Below are positions 37,901 to 45,529 of a stretch of 64,000 bases of DNA, in pieces. Every line of letters starts with the position of its first letter. The first letter of the stretch is position 1. Origin of the DNA: Mactromeris polynyma (lineage: Eukaryota; Mollusca; Bivalvia; Venerida; Mactridae). Below the pieces are notes generated by a model, which was not told the origin of the DNA, did no database searches, and saw nothing but the letters and a program-made list of their open reading frames with translations. The stretch is from the NCBI GenBank assembly GCA_032209605.1, contig JASFXZ010000004.1, positions 37,668,401 through 37,732,400 on the forward strand. The letters are read 5' to 3'. The position numbers and the translations under genes are program-made.

Positions 37901-40900
37901 TTAACAGTTTAAATGACTCTAGCATCAATCTAATGGCTAACACAATTTTTATACCCTGGATAAAATCTCTCAAGATTTTTACATTTAACTGATAATCAAT
38001 TTTAACACATATACGAAAATATTTATTACATATTAATGTATATTTATTACATATTAATCTATGAACAATGAAGAATTTTAAGTTGTGGGTTTCTTTTTTG
38101 TTGAGTATTAAAAGTCATGTAAAATCAAGTTCCTTGGGCACAAAGACGCATTTTTATTTCAAATAATAGGATAGTCTAAAATAAAAAATTGCCATAGAGA
38201 AATAAAACTACATGTATATGCCCATGGGCAACATATTGAACCTGCTAATTGTTGAGAGATGAAAATAATACAGTTATATAATGCTATACAGGGCTTATCT
38301 AAAATACCCATATTTGACCTTTGACCTCAAGGTGAGACCTTGACCTTTGGCCTGGGTCTTGTGAGTGACATACCGCCTTATTGCATTGAACATTTGTGCC
38401 AGGTAATTTGGAAATTCCCCGATAAATGACAGAGAAAAGGTCCGGGCAAAATAAATCTGGACGGATGCATGCACCGAACTGCCATTGTGGCGACTATGTC
38501 AAGCTCACCGCAAGCGGGCTCAATAAAAATCAAGAAAGAAAATGTTCACCTATCCCAAACATCTGTTACAGGTTGTAATGTCATCAGACTCTGTAGGTAT
38601 TTGAGACGTCGTCTTTCAAATATATCTATCACCGGGGAACATGGACTGACAGGTAAACTTTGCAGTTTCTCTTGATAATATTTCCTGTGCAAAATAACAA
38701 AGCACAGAATTATGTAGTAAACACATGGTGTTTGCAGTAAATGCAATTTCATTTACTCATGATCATAAATTTAGAATTCACCCAAGATATATCACTAATC
38801 TCACACATTCAACAAGCATATTAAGTTTTTTACCATATTATAGACAATTTTTTCAGACCAAATAATAAAGTATGGGGGTTCAAACATCCCAATCTACCCT
38901 AGTGCTCTATGTATTTTTGTTGTGATGCTTAACCAGTATAATGCCTGACAGTACCGATGCCTAACCAGAACTAATGGCTAACAAGTACTAATGCATGACT
39001 TGCACTAATACCTAACCAGTACTCATGCTTAACCAGTACTAATGCCTACCCAGTACTAATGCCTTACTAGTACCAATGCCAAACCAGTACTAATGTCTAC
39101 CCAGTACTAAAACATAACCAGTACTACTGCCTACCCAGTACCAATGCCAAACCAGTACTAAAACATAACCAGTACTAATGCATACCCAGTACTAATGCCT
39201 ACCCAGTACTAAAACATAACCAGTACTAATGCATAACCAGTACTAATGCCTACCCAGTACCAATGCCAAACCAGTACTAAAACATAACCAGTACTAATAC
39301 ATACCCAGTACTAATGCCTTACCAGTACTTATGCCTTACCAGTACTAATACCTTATCAGTACTAATGCTTAACCAGTATTGATGTCTACCCAGTACTAAC
39401 ACCTAACCAGTACGAATGCATGACCAGTACAAACACCTTACCAGCTCTAACACCTAACCAATACTAATGCCTGAGTACAGGGTTCTCATGGTTTAACCTA
39501 AATAATGGGAGGATTCAAACCGATGATCAAGACAGACACAGTATTAATACCTCAGTCTAAGAGCTATCTGATCCCATTGTTGAGCTATCTGTACCTCACT
39601 ACTATCAGACACAGCGTTCAGAGACATTGTAGATGCTACAGGATCAACAGATGTAGATCTCAGTGGTAATGACAACCCTTGTTCAGATGAGAGAGACAGA
39701 AGATCCTGGAACACTGCCTCCTCACTTCCTGGTATCTTGTCTAACATGAGAGACTGAAATAGAATTGATTGTATAATGACTAAATGGACCAGTAGATATG
39801 TTCAAATGAGTCCTACAATAGTTTATTGTATAAGCACATGTTGCCAAACTTGTCTGGTAAACCATAAATCTGTCAGGTAAAAAAGAAATGGGACAATGAC
39901 ATGTACTACCAATATCCTTTACAGGGTGAATACCGGTAGTTGAAACATTGATAAGATAAAAAAAAAATTTTTATTGCCTTCCTAATTGTCGTCTTCAATG
40001 AAGACAAGTTTTCATTTATGTATTTGTTTTTATGCTTTCCAAATGGATGCGACATAATTTCTTATCAATGAAGATCCTTTCTTGAAGGCAATAAAGCTGA
40101 AAATGTGAAAAAGTAAAATGGTGATTTTATAAAGAACTAAGTTGGAAATATTTTTGATCTGGTAAAGACTACATCCAACTGGAAAAGCTTAGAATGAACA
40201 CTCTAAACATATAATACATACAGCGTGGGACAAAATTTCTGTGACAGCATCTGGCTCAGGATCGTAGCACGTTTCTTTTTCTAGTGAATGTGTACTGATC
40301 ATACTCAACAAGGCATCTCTGGGTGTAATGTATTCCTTGCCAACAATAGAATTAGATACTCTCAACATATCTTTCAGACATGCATCCAATCTGAAAAAAA
40401 AACATCATGTTACAAAGGTCATGCTTGTCCATCAATTATAACAGTGAATGATATATTAAACCCTTATAAAATGTTAGGATCAAAACTGGATGTTTACACC
40501 ACCACAGAATTGTTCAACCACAAAGGCCATATGTCACTCAGTCTATGAATTCAAGCCATCAGTACAGACCAAACAACCGATATTGACCACATAGGAGGTA
40601 CTGGTCAACACTTCAACCTGAATAATACCTCTGGTCTATTTTTTTCATAAAATCCTCAGTGTATATTTTACATCATAAATGATTAGAGAACTGAACATTT
40701 CATATCACAAAATATTGAAATGACCAGAGCTGATCATCAATTAACACAATTTGGGAGATTTCTTTATACAGGTTAAACAATGATATTCCCCAAGTATAAA
40801 GAAAAAAAATTGACCTGTACTGACCAAAACAGCTACTCTTCCTATATTGACCACTTTGAAGGTAGTTGCCAATAATTATAGCTTTACAGTCCCATCATTC

Positions 40901-41360
40901 TACTTTGTTTTAGGTCTGCAGTCATCACTGCATATTTTACATTAAAATATCCAAGCATAACCTAAAAAATTGAAATGACCCCCAATCAACCAGTCCTGAG
41001 GTTGACCACTACGGGATATTGTCCTGGAAGGTTTTAAGCATATAAAACTGCTGGCTAAAATCAGGGGTGGTTTTCAACTGTACAACCTTGTCGCTAAATG
41101 ACAACAGTTGTTGAAGCCCCATTCATGTTTCCTTTACTTAAGCTGAGCTATGGTACTTCTTCACCAAACTCTCCAGGTGCATTTATATGTTTACAGGTAT
41201 ATATACAATTTAGACTAAATACTTACTCTTTAGAGTTTTCATCAAGATTTACATCTAAATCTGCAATGAATGTATCAAGCGCGGATATGCTTGGAATGCC
41301 ATTTGCTAACAACTTCTCCATAGGAGCAACCCTTTCGACGAAATTGAGCATACTTGCCAT
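10715..41360 (-). CDS. KIAA0825: KIAA0825 (DUF4495) orthologue, complete 24-exon gene
   Basis: Exons in transcript order: 41360-41227, 40390-40222, 39753-39551, 38684-38550, 37847-37255, 36432-36277, 35829-35594, 35020-34877, 34044-33926, 32834-32681, 29226-29036, 28064-27885, 26013-25891, 24969-24879, 23716-23466, 21685-21631, 19753-19701, 19297-19152, 15951-15791, 14845-14704, 13741-13639, 13212-13109, 12069-11864, 10909-10715 (TAG). All introns are GT-AG, all phases match, and the total is 4044 nt, giving 1347 aa (human about 1275). Recognition rests on collinear motifs matching the human protein as I recall it: 'TYLDKFSDEM' (exon 5), 'GERCSFPVQMWHYY' and 'DLWSICPPKLSQ' (exon 11), 'KLLLSQP' (exon 14), 'FNPLTENQ' (exon 23), 'DWEKLLQ' and 'LLYNRHEMQ' (exon 24). 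There is no signal peptide or TM segment; it looks mostly helical. The molecular role is unknown; human biallelic variants cause postaxial polydactyly. The start at 41360 gives an N-terminus matching the human length, but the exon stays open upstream to an acceptor at 41391, so an earlier start is possible. Confidence 0.9.
11247..11750. repeat. Minisatellite, 30-bp unit, ~17 copies
   Basis: It repeats 'catggacattagtatggtcc' plus 'atcagaaaac' every 30 bp; the right-hand half is more diverged ('acaataatatggtccttcag'). Each unit holds a short inverted repeat, ATGGAC...GTCCAT. Because 30 is a multiple of three and the unit lacks stops in several frames, long artefactual reading frames arise on both strands. 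It lies in KIAA0825 intron 23. Confidence 0.9.
11864..12069 (-). CDS. KIAA0825: KIAA0825 exon 23
   Basis: Entry in phase 1 after exon 22; it encodes 'LHDVQQLYWLLHNN' and 'GSKFNPLTENQCIGPYKFDH', corresponding to the human REYLRQIYHIMRLN and AFNPFHLYKVF segments. The donor is gtaagt. Confidence 0.88.
12660..12760. repeat. Possible tRNA-like SINE fragment
   Basis: 'cacaagttcaaatccaccc' resembles box B and is followed by core-like 'aatactggttagag'. Too diverged to orient firmly. It lies in KIAA0825 intron 22, near a 16-bp poly-C run (12929-12944) that would be G-rich in the pre-mRNA. Confidence 0.3.
13853..14090. mobile_element. CpG-rich fold-back element with 6-bp target duplication
   Basis: The left arm starts 'ggcgtgcgttcggttaagg' and runs through 'ctcgcacgagtaagaaactg' to 'gcacgcattttgc'. 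The right arm is its inverted complement, ending 'ccttaaccgaacgcacgg'. The right arm carries an extra tandem copy of about 24 bp ('gtttcttactcgtgcgagt'). GGTTAC flanks both ends (13847-13852, 14091-14096). GC and CpG content are far above the surroundings. It lies in KIAA0825 intron 20. Confidence 0.78.
14304..14465. mobile_element. Pogo/Tigger-like MITE (TACAGTAAAACCTC family)
   Basis: It starts 'aagtaaaacctcacttaaag' and ends 'attgagattttactgta'; internally it has 'aagtccatttcactgttttg', the family's shared centre. Family ends of CAGT...ACCTC and TA target sites recall pogo-type elements. Other copies: 24580-24836, 32002-32180, 35918-36093, 55800-55964, 57168-57349, about 63546-63691, and the degenerate 22329-22430. 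Confidence 0.8.
14905..15160 (+). repeat. tRNA-derived SINE, degenerate
   Basis: The head 'ccgtagctcagatgg' is followed by a decayed box B region interrupted by a poly-C run, then core motifs 'gtctccacctttgatt', 'agaagttgtcatatgcttg' and 'aatactggttaggtcaactg'. Same family as 54050-54323. It lies in KIAA0825 intron 19. Confidence 0.6.
15996..18975. repeat. Large minisatellite, 40-bp unit, ~70 copies
   Basis: The unit reads 'cacttgtctgagtagtccta' plus 'gaccataaatggacctacac'. Three blocks are visible: 16000-16920 with 'agacctcaaccattaatgg' and an occasional extra 'gtctgagtcgccactt'; 16920-17960 with 'gaccataaatgg'; and 17960-18970 with 'accatgaatggacctacatc'. It fills almost all of KIAA0825 intron 18 (15952-19151). 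Confidence 0.95.
19701..19753 (-). CDS. KIAA0825: KIAA0825 exon 17, tiny exon (53 nt)
   Basis: Acceptor 'tttttattgtag' before 19753 and donor 'gtaatact' after 19701. It encodes 'IPIWMEGIFECLKPFVH' and exits in phase 2, joining 'R-VLKPVIEFVLN' of exon 18. Together with exon 16 it totals 108 nt, so the pair can be skipped in frame. Confidence 0.75.
20034..20686. repeat. 17-bp minisatellite with no C on the plus strand, ~38 copies
   Basis: The unit 'gttgttgtagagaggga' alternates with 'gttgttgtagaggggga'. No cytosine occurs between 20034 and 20686 on the plus strand. In the KIAA0825 pre-mRNA (minus strand) the tract is therefore G-less, built of CUACAACAACUCCCUCU-type units. It lies in intron 16, about 280 nt upstream of the exon 17 acceptor. 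Confidence 0.95.
21631..21685 (-). CDS. KIAA0825: KIAA0825 exon 16, tiny exon (55 nt)
   Basis: Acceptor 'gttattatag' before 21685 and donor 'gtaagttatt' after 21631. It enters in phase 2, exits in phase 0, and encodes 'CDEWGCLDVKHVPGRDMK'. It is required to connect exon 15 (exits phase 2) to exon 17 (enters phase 0). It lies beside a 45-bp minisatellite and upstream (in the transcript) of the C-free array. Confidence 0.75.
21752..22350. repeat. Minisatellite, 45-46-bp unit, ~13 copies (MITE-end derived)
   Basis: The unit reads 'tgaagacccctgtatgttg' and 'tgaagaaaatacagtaaaac'. Each unit contains 'atacagtaaaacccc', the end of the TACAGTAAAACCTC MITE family. The last unit flows into MITE interior sequence ('aataataagaccaccattgg', 'gaataaagagcag'). 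It lies in KIAA0825 intron 15. Confidence 0.9.
22775..23395 (+). pseudogene. mariner-like transposon relic (frameshifted transposase N-terminus)
   Basis: A terminal-repeat-like start, 'tatgagggccgatcattaag' (22775-22794), precedes a decayed transposase. The frame near 23160-23308 encodes the HTH region 'RSAIKICVRLGMTPTATKEN' and 'SLIYEWHKR', matching mariner/SETMAR-type DNA-binding domains (KFCVKLGKT..., VFEWHKRF). After a frame change it continues 'EDIDDDLRCGRLTV' to a stop near 23391. The catalytic DD(E/D) domain and right terminus are missing. It sits in KIAA0825 intron 15, ending about 70 bp from the exon 15 donor. Defective. Confidence 0.75.
23800..24290. repeat. Minisatellite, 20-21-bp unit, ~23 copies
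   Basis: It alternates 'atctctaaattcagaccaca' and 'atatctcaatgcagaccaca'. It lies in KIAA0825 intron 14 about 290 bp from a pogo-like MITE that carries 'attcagaccacaattt', so it may derive from that element. Long periodic reading frames on both strands are artefacts. Confidence 0.9.
24580..24836. mobile_element. Pogo-like MITE with internal duplication
   Basis: Ends 'tacagtaaaacctcacatta' and 'ttgaggttttactgta'. The interior ('agtccattttcactgttttg', 'tttattcaactttaataata') is present twice in tandem (about 24650-24770), making this copy about 80 bp longer than its relatives. KIAA0825 intron 14. Confidence 0.8.
25440..25680. repeat. Dispersed repeat with GACGGACGGA-type tail
   Basis: 'gaccttggcctttgaccctg' is followed by 'aaggggttctcaagttattg', then a run of 'gaccgacgg' variants and 'caatatgcccccttcgaag'. 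An earlier unit of the same text lies at about 25325-25430. This repeat type is common in bivalve genomes. KIAA0825 intron 13. Confidence 0.55.
27122..27540. repeat. Two adjacent minisatellites (52-bp x4 and ~22-bp x9)
   Basis: 27122-27330 repeats 'aacttcacaaacctgtcaca' plus 'aatgaaaatatgcaggg'. 27336-27540 repeats 'gttcccttgtatctaagcaa' with a longer-range order of about 66 bp marked by 'gagtcttagcag'. Both lie in KIAA0825 intron 12 and differ completely in sequence. Confidence 0.85.
28108..28275. repeat. Dispersed repeat, 'gacctcg...ttcgaat' type
   Basis: 'ggacctcgctctttggaatt' through 'gatacatcgggacatgatat' and 'atttatttcagattgtac' matches, in altered orientation and order, 54653-54830 and 63434-63530 ('aaataaatatcaggtc', 'gatgtatcttcttaggca'). 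The ends resemble pogo/Tigger MITEs. KIAA0825 intron 11. Confidence 0.55.
29036..29226 (-). CDS. KIAA0825: KIAA0825 exon 11, diagnostic conserved exon
   Basis: It encodes about residues 682-744. 'GERCSFPVQMWHYY', 'HNDLWSICPPKLSQ' and 'LAHRYAKAKPS' line up almost residue for residue with the human KIAA0825 segment containing QMWHYF, DLWTILPPKLAQ and LASRYARAHPS. Exon 10 just before it ends 'DADSNNWTELKEFYE', again matching human. This is the strongest single piece of evidence for the gene's identity. Confidence 0.92.
29917..31008. repeat. Minisatellite, 58-bp unit, ~19 copies
   Basis: The unit reads 'cttatacagtacatggtatc', 'tccagtgcactaggagagac', 'agaatcaataatggacca'. Some units lack 4 bp ('ccacttacagtacatgg'), and variant units 'cacagtgtcttcag', 'tctctagtgc' and the 4-bp deletion recur in the same order about 230 bp apart (30389 and 30619), a higher-order repeat. 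KIAA0825 intron 10. Confidence 0.92.
31012..31175 (+). repeat. tRNA-derived SINE fragment between two minisatellites
   Basis: It has a box B-like 'tgggttcgattctcagg', core-like 'gagacgtcagtctcttgtta' and 'gcactggttgttcccc'. It separates the 58-bp and 38-bp arrays. Confidence 0.5.
31189..31935. repeat. Minisatellite, 37-39-bp unit, ~20 copies
   Basis: The unit reads 'tgttgaaaagcagcatttaa', 'cccacttgaagtaaaaaa'; length varies in the A-run. Periodic minus-strand frames rich in F, K, W are artefacts. KIAA0825 intron 10. Confidence 0.93.
32002..32180. mobile_element. Pogo-like MITE, near-intact
   Basis: 'tacagtaaaacctcaatgat' at the left and 'taagtgaggttttactata' at the right, with interior 'aataaagagcaaaacagtc' and 'aatggacttgaa'. 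KIAA0825 intron 10. Confidence 0.82.
33600..33845. repeat. Dispersed repeat ('catgatggcc...aggtgagctaaaaa')
   Basis: It opens 'aaacaagagagacatgatgg' with 'atcgctcacc' and closes 'gacggtgagtgatcacaata' and 'caggtgagctaaaaa'. Related openings occur at 6628 and 9170. KIAA0825 intron 9; it does not contain exons. Confidence 0.5.
34600..34872 (+). mobile_element. LINE 3' end (CR1/L2-like) ending in (TTA)n
   Basis: AT-rich 3'-UTR-like sequence with 'ctgaaggcctctagttagat' ends 'caataaatgaagtttatta' followed by a TTA trinucleotide tail, the usual end of CR1-like non-LTR elements. It is antisense to KIAA0825 within intron 8, and its tail stops about 4-6 bp from the exon 8 donor (gtaaga at 34876-34871). 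No RT frame remains. Confidence 0.6.
35918..36093. mobile_element. Pogo-like MITE, decayed ends
   Basis: The interior 'aataaagagcaaaacagtga' and 'aaatggacttgacaattgtg' matches the family, but the left end has lost 'acagtaaaacc' and the right end reads 'gagggtttaatg'. KIAA0825 intron 6, which also holds a MITE end at 36154-36236. Confidence 0.7.
37255..37847 (-). CDS. KIAA0825: KIAA0825 exon 5, largest exon
   Basis: A 593-nt exon encoding about residues 215-411. It carries 'DFTLLNTGILKKASSLFHAF' and 'TYLDKFSDEM', the best conserved part of the N-terminal half, followed by a basic, serine-rich stretch ('KRKSKSASLKTGSS') that I do not recall in the human protein and that looks disordered. Exon 6 (36432-36277) continues with a second polar insert ('SSPDLSRRPNSANMSS'). 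Confidence 0.9.
38285..38520. repeat. Dispersed bivalve-type repeat ('gaccttgacctttggcctgg')
   Basis: Contains 'tttgacctttgacctcaagg', 'ctgggtcttgtgagtgacat' and 'gaacatttgtgccaggtaa'. Similar text occurs near 3880, 15170-15460, 56390 and 59700. KIAA0825 intron 4, just downstream of exon 4. Confidence 0.5.
38935..39475. repeat. Minisatellite, ~18-bp unit, ~30 copies
   Basis: Units such as 'ccagtactaatgcctac', 'ccagtactaaaacataa' and 'ccagtaccaatgccaaa' repeat with mixed order. KIAA0825 intron 3, ending about 75 bp from exon 3. Confidence 0.9.
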
Positions 41361-41391
41361 GCTGAATTTAAGCTTTAAAATCGATCTGGAT
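41227..41391 (-). CDS. KIAA0825: KIAA0825 exon 1 (start codon exon)
   Basis: A clear acceptor (tgatttcag) precedes base 41391 and a GTAAGT donor follows 41227. The first ATG, at 41360-41358, opens 'MASMLNFVERVAPMEKLL' and leads into 'DTFIADLDVNLDEN', similar in place and character to the human N-terminus. The acceptor implies at least one further 5' (probably noncoding) exon upstream, which I could not place with confidence. Confidence 0.75.
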
Positions 41392-42113
41392 CTGAAATCA
41401 TAAAAAACTGTGCAAATATATTCAATAGAATTCAACTAGGATTATTATTTATATTAAGTAAAAACTGGTAAATGTACAGATGAACAATAATCACACTCTC
41501 ATAAATGTAGAACACAAGCTAGCAGGCTCACTTGCAAAATGAATCTGTTGAAAACTTAACGCTTTGGTAATCAGGACAACTAGTATACTCTTAATCATCA
41601 AATTGGTGCATGGCATACATGCAAATTCAATTGGAGATTGCACCCTGAAAAGCGGGAGATTGAGAATTTTTCCGTGACTGAAATTTTGTCTATGTCTATA
41701 ACCATATCATAATAAAGCTGTTAATAGCAATGTTCTGCAAATTGATTCATAATCTGGGTGTCATCCCTGTAAAAGGTATGTATTAAATGTGGTCTCATAT
41801 ACGCATAATTTTTTTTCACAAAAATGTTTCATTATCTTGTTATTAATGAAAAGCTGTATTTGTAAGGCTTTTTAACATTTTATTGTCCTTGCCATTCTGA
41901 AGAATAACTGTATTAGATACACTTAAAAAACAATGTAAATACATTTATTTGACGGTTCATAGTTAATTTAGTTTCAACTGAAGTCGGTTGTTAGTTTTGA
42001 GTTTTTACAATTGGAAAACTTTTGCACAAACACTGTATTAATGGATAATGTCGGATGTTACCGAAACTGATACCATTCTCTTTTTGTGACCCATTACAAT
42101 ACAGGTCAACAAA

Positions 42114-42187
42114 ATGGCAGCTTCCAAAAAAATTGTTTATTTGAAAGACGTTGAGAGGAATTTTGGAACAGATCAAAGCAAATTGAA
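42114..42187 (+). CDS. Possible first coding exon of an unplaced divergent gene
   Basis: An ATG in good context (caacaaaATGG) opens 25 codons ('MAASKKIVYLKDVERNFG'), with a usable donor (GTAAAC) after 42187. No family is recognised and no downstream exon was found. It could be chance. Confidence 0.15.
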
Positions 42188-42263
42188 GTAAACTAAATGT
42201 AATGACTAAATGAGTTGATATTGTTTTGTTTTTAATATATTTTTAAGGGAATTAAGGTCATCG

Positions 42264-42745
42264 AAACCGGTCCATCCATGATACAGTTATTTAATGCTGA
42301 AAACTGGTCCATCCATGATACAGTTATTTAATGCTGAAAACCGGTCCATCCGTAATAGTTATTTAATGCTGAAAACCAGTCCATCCACGATACAGTTATT
42401 TAATGCTGAAAACCTGTTCATCCATGATACAGTTAATTAATGCTGAAAACCGGTCCATCCACGATACAGTTATTTAATGCTGAAAACCGGTCCATCCACA
42501 ATACAGTTATTTAATGCTGAAAACCGGTCCATCCGTAATAGTTATTTAATGCTGAAAAACGGTCCATCCATGATACATTTATTTAATGCTGAAAACCGGT
42601 CCATCCACGATACATTTATTTAATCCTGAAAACCGGTCCATCCACGATACATTTATTTAATCCTGAAAACCGGTTCATCCACGATACAGTTAATTAATGC
42701 TGAAAACCAGTCCATCCATGATGCAGCTAATTAATGCTGAAAATA
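42264..42745. repeat. Minisatellite, 37-bp unit, ~13 copies
   Basis: The unit reads 'ggtccatccatgatacagtt' plus 'atttaatgctgaaaacc', with point variants (acgatac, cgtaatag). Located upstream of KIAA0825. Confidence 0.92.
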
Positions 42746-43622
42746 TCATTTCTTTTCCGTACTTTTCATATTATGTCATGTTATTTCAATGCCACCAAAA
42801 TACCGCGAAACTGGAAGTTATGCCAAAATAGCAGCAAACACTATACTTCGACAATCGGGAGACCTCAGCTCCAAGCCGGGAGAGCGTGAGTGGCCTGTCA
42901 AATCCGTGAATCTCCCGGGGGAAATCGGGAGAGTTCACATACATGTATGGCATGGTACAGACACAACTTCCAAAGGTGTGGACATTAAATGGGATAACCA
43001 GTATGTTATATGCAAGGTCAAAGGTAGCCATCTATATCATGACACTTTAAAGATAAAATGTCATCTGAATCTAAGAAAATGTAATTTTTGCTACTGAACA
43101 AAACCAACTTACCAAGGCAGAAATTGCAGTTACCACAATTTCAGTTACATCGATTTCCAACGTTTACCTGTTACTTTACATGGAATATATTCTTCAAATA
43201 CATTTCGATAATTTAAACCAAAAGAAAACATATTCGTTTGGTTGCCACCATAAAAGGAAAAATGTTTATTTATTATTATTTGGATAGTTGGATAAAAGTA
43301 GAAATATTCCGAATGTGAACATCGGTGTAAGTAATATGAACACGTCGTGATGTTTACAATATGTATTTTGCGACTACGAAAAGTCAATTTGCGGTGCCAT
43401 TCGTACGCTCGCCATTTCATTACCCTCCAAAATTTTGGTCGTCTCATACTCCGGCCTTGGTCAAGTCGTACCCAAGCATTGGTCAAACCATACCCTTGAT
43501 TTGTTTATTTTATACCCTCTCGTTATATATATTTTCACGAAATAATGATTCATTTCAGAGTGACTAAGTATATTTCCATACTTAAAGATTTACAGTTTCT
43601 GTACATGAATATTATACATATT

Positions 43623-43660
43623 ATCACGGACCTATAAACCACGGTTTATAGGTCCGTGAT
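43623..43660. repeat. Perfect 18-bp inverted repeat (hairpin, 2-nt loop)
   Basis: 'atcacggacctataaacc' is followed after 'ac' by its exact complement 'ggtttataggtccgtgat', extended by AT-rich partial pairing. Function unknown. Confidence 0.85.
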
Positions 43661-43984
43661 ATTATATATCAGCAAAATTTGGTCACCGGAAAATAACTCT
43701 ATTGCAATCAAAAATATCTAATGGCCAAAGGGAAACAACTCCATGTACTTACTTTTAAAGAGAATGTGCATTGCTTATGGTTTATACAATAGCGTTTAAA
43801 CTTATGGTTTCTCAAAATCACAGGACACTGCTCAGTAAATGTGTATTTAGATTACAGGTAACACTACATTCATTATTAAAAAAGAATCTTCCCCATTATT
43901 CTAAGCAATTATTACGTCCGTGTTATTACTTAGCAAAGAAATGTTACAATATAAAAAAAGGCATTGAAAATTTCTCTACAGTGA

Positions 43985-44110
43985 TGTGAGACGAGATGGA
44001 CACCAGGTTGCTGAATCTGTAGAGAGCCACAACTGAGTAGAGAAGGTTGTGGTTTCAAATCCCACATCAGGTACACTTTTCTTCATCACATTGAAAATTA
44101 CTCCTTGAAA
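43985..44110 (+). repeat. tRNA-like SINE fragment
   Basis: 'gtggtttcaaatcccacatc' is a good box B; upstream 'ctgaatctgtagagag' may be a decayed box A. No cloverleaf closes. Confidence 0.4.
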
Positions 44111-44313
44111 ATTTAGGATTCAACCATGTGGTAGTAGCCTTTTTGCCCCCATTAAGCAAATTGTTTTACTCACAACTGTCAATGGAGTGATATATTGCTT
44201 ATATATACCATTATAATGAAATGATGCTGATATTTACCTTGAATGAGCAAGTGATTTCCTATATGAGATTGTTGTGGGAACAATCGATGAATAAACTTAT
44301 TGTTCCTTATAGA

Positions 44314-44608
44314 ATGTTCCCACATCTACAATATTTACCTCCCTTGTTCTGGATAGTCGGCCATTTTGACAATTTCCTTAAAGTTTATGATTTTAAACTA
44401 ATCCAATATATAAAAAATAACTTATTCATTATGCTCATGTGGGCTCAGTAAGTTGAAGAAAAAGTAGTTGTCACATGCAAATTCTCTTGGTATTTTCTTA
44501 ATTATCACAAACTTGGAAATTACTCCTATAAGGGCTTATCAGGATTGCCTATCAAAATGGCCAACAGTTAAGAACAAGGGAGGTAAAAATTGTAGATGTG
44601 GGAACTAT
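44314..44608. mobile_element. MITE of the GTTCCCACATCTACAATATT family, full copy
   Basis: Left 'tgttcccacatctacaata' / right 'attgtagatgtgggaact', subterminal 'cggccattttgac' / 'caaaatggccaac', about 295 bp, noncoding. Its centre is reversed relative to 3468-3787 ('gttgaagaaaaagtagttg'). Confidence 0.85.
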
Positions 44609-45529
44609 GTATTCATACATCCAAACTCCAATCTGAGTTGTGTCCACTATATTACTGGCTGTTGGTTTTGATGCATGAAGGGGAAGCAATTTATTAAGAA
44701 TTAGTCCTACTGAGAATAATGTCCCCTTAATCAGAATGGAATTTTTCAGTACATGTATTGTCCCTGTTGAAAAGAGAGAACTTTGGCAAGAACAATGTCC
44801 CATTAAAAAGGTACAAGATGACAAGAATGAGCAGTGTCTATCTAAACCACAAATTCAGGTCGATGTTGTGTACTACAAATTTAGCAGATGTTCAGTTATG
44901 GCCCTTGATTAAAAAGAAGACTTCAAGTCAGAATTGTATCCCTTTGAACATTAGAGAATTTAAGAAGACAATCTCCCTGACAGGAACAAATTAAAATAAT
45001 ATGATCTGACTAGAACTGTCTCCGATTAAAAAATTGAGCCAATTCTTACTCATCATGAAGACCTTTTGGAAAGAACAAATATTTCATTAAGAAAATATAC
45101 ATACCTTTTTTGTATGGTATTGAATATTGGAAAGATAAAGTATACATGGGTAATATTCAAAGTCACAACAGTACTGTAGGATTACCATATCTGAATTCTG
45201 AAGGAAATTGTGGATTTAGGAATACACAATACTTAAATGGTGTTCCAATATATTATAACCATTTTTGAGGCACTTTAGCGTCTCATTGCTATCATCGTCA
45301 ACCAGATGGTCTACTCAAAGTACCGCCATATTCAATGTCTCATGAAAATAGTTCATGTACATGTAAAGTCGTCTGATTCTATTATAGATTTTATGAGTAT
45401 AATAGCTGATTTATCAGGGATATATCAATTGTGGAATGGCGGGAGTCTTGATATAAACGGCTTTTCTGGATTATTTGCGTCACTTTTGGCGAATGATTTT
45501 ACCCGAATAGTCGTATATTAATTTCTAAT

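Noticed and set aside
42789..43097. 102-residue plus-strand frame
   Set aside because: No recognisable domain, no splice context or homology; it includes repeat-like 'cgggagag' text.
43330..43500. KIAA0825 first exon or promoter
   Set aside because: CpG-richer than its surroundings and has a possible minus-strand donor, but nothing decisive; left as a mention only.
44552..44824. 90-residue minus-strand frame
   Set aside because: Starts inside a MITE end and shows no family features or conserved composition.
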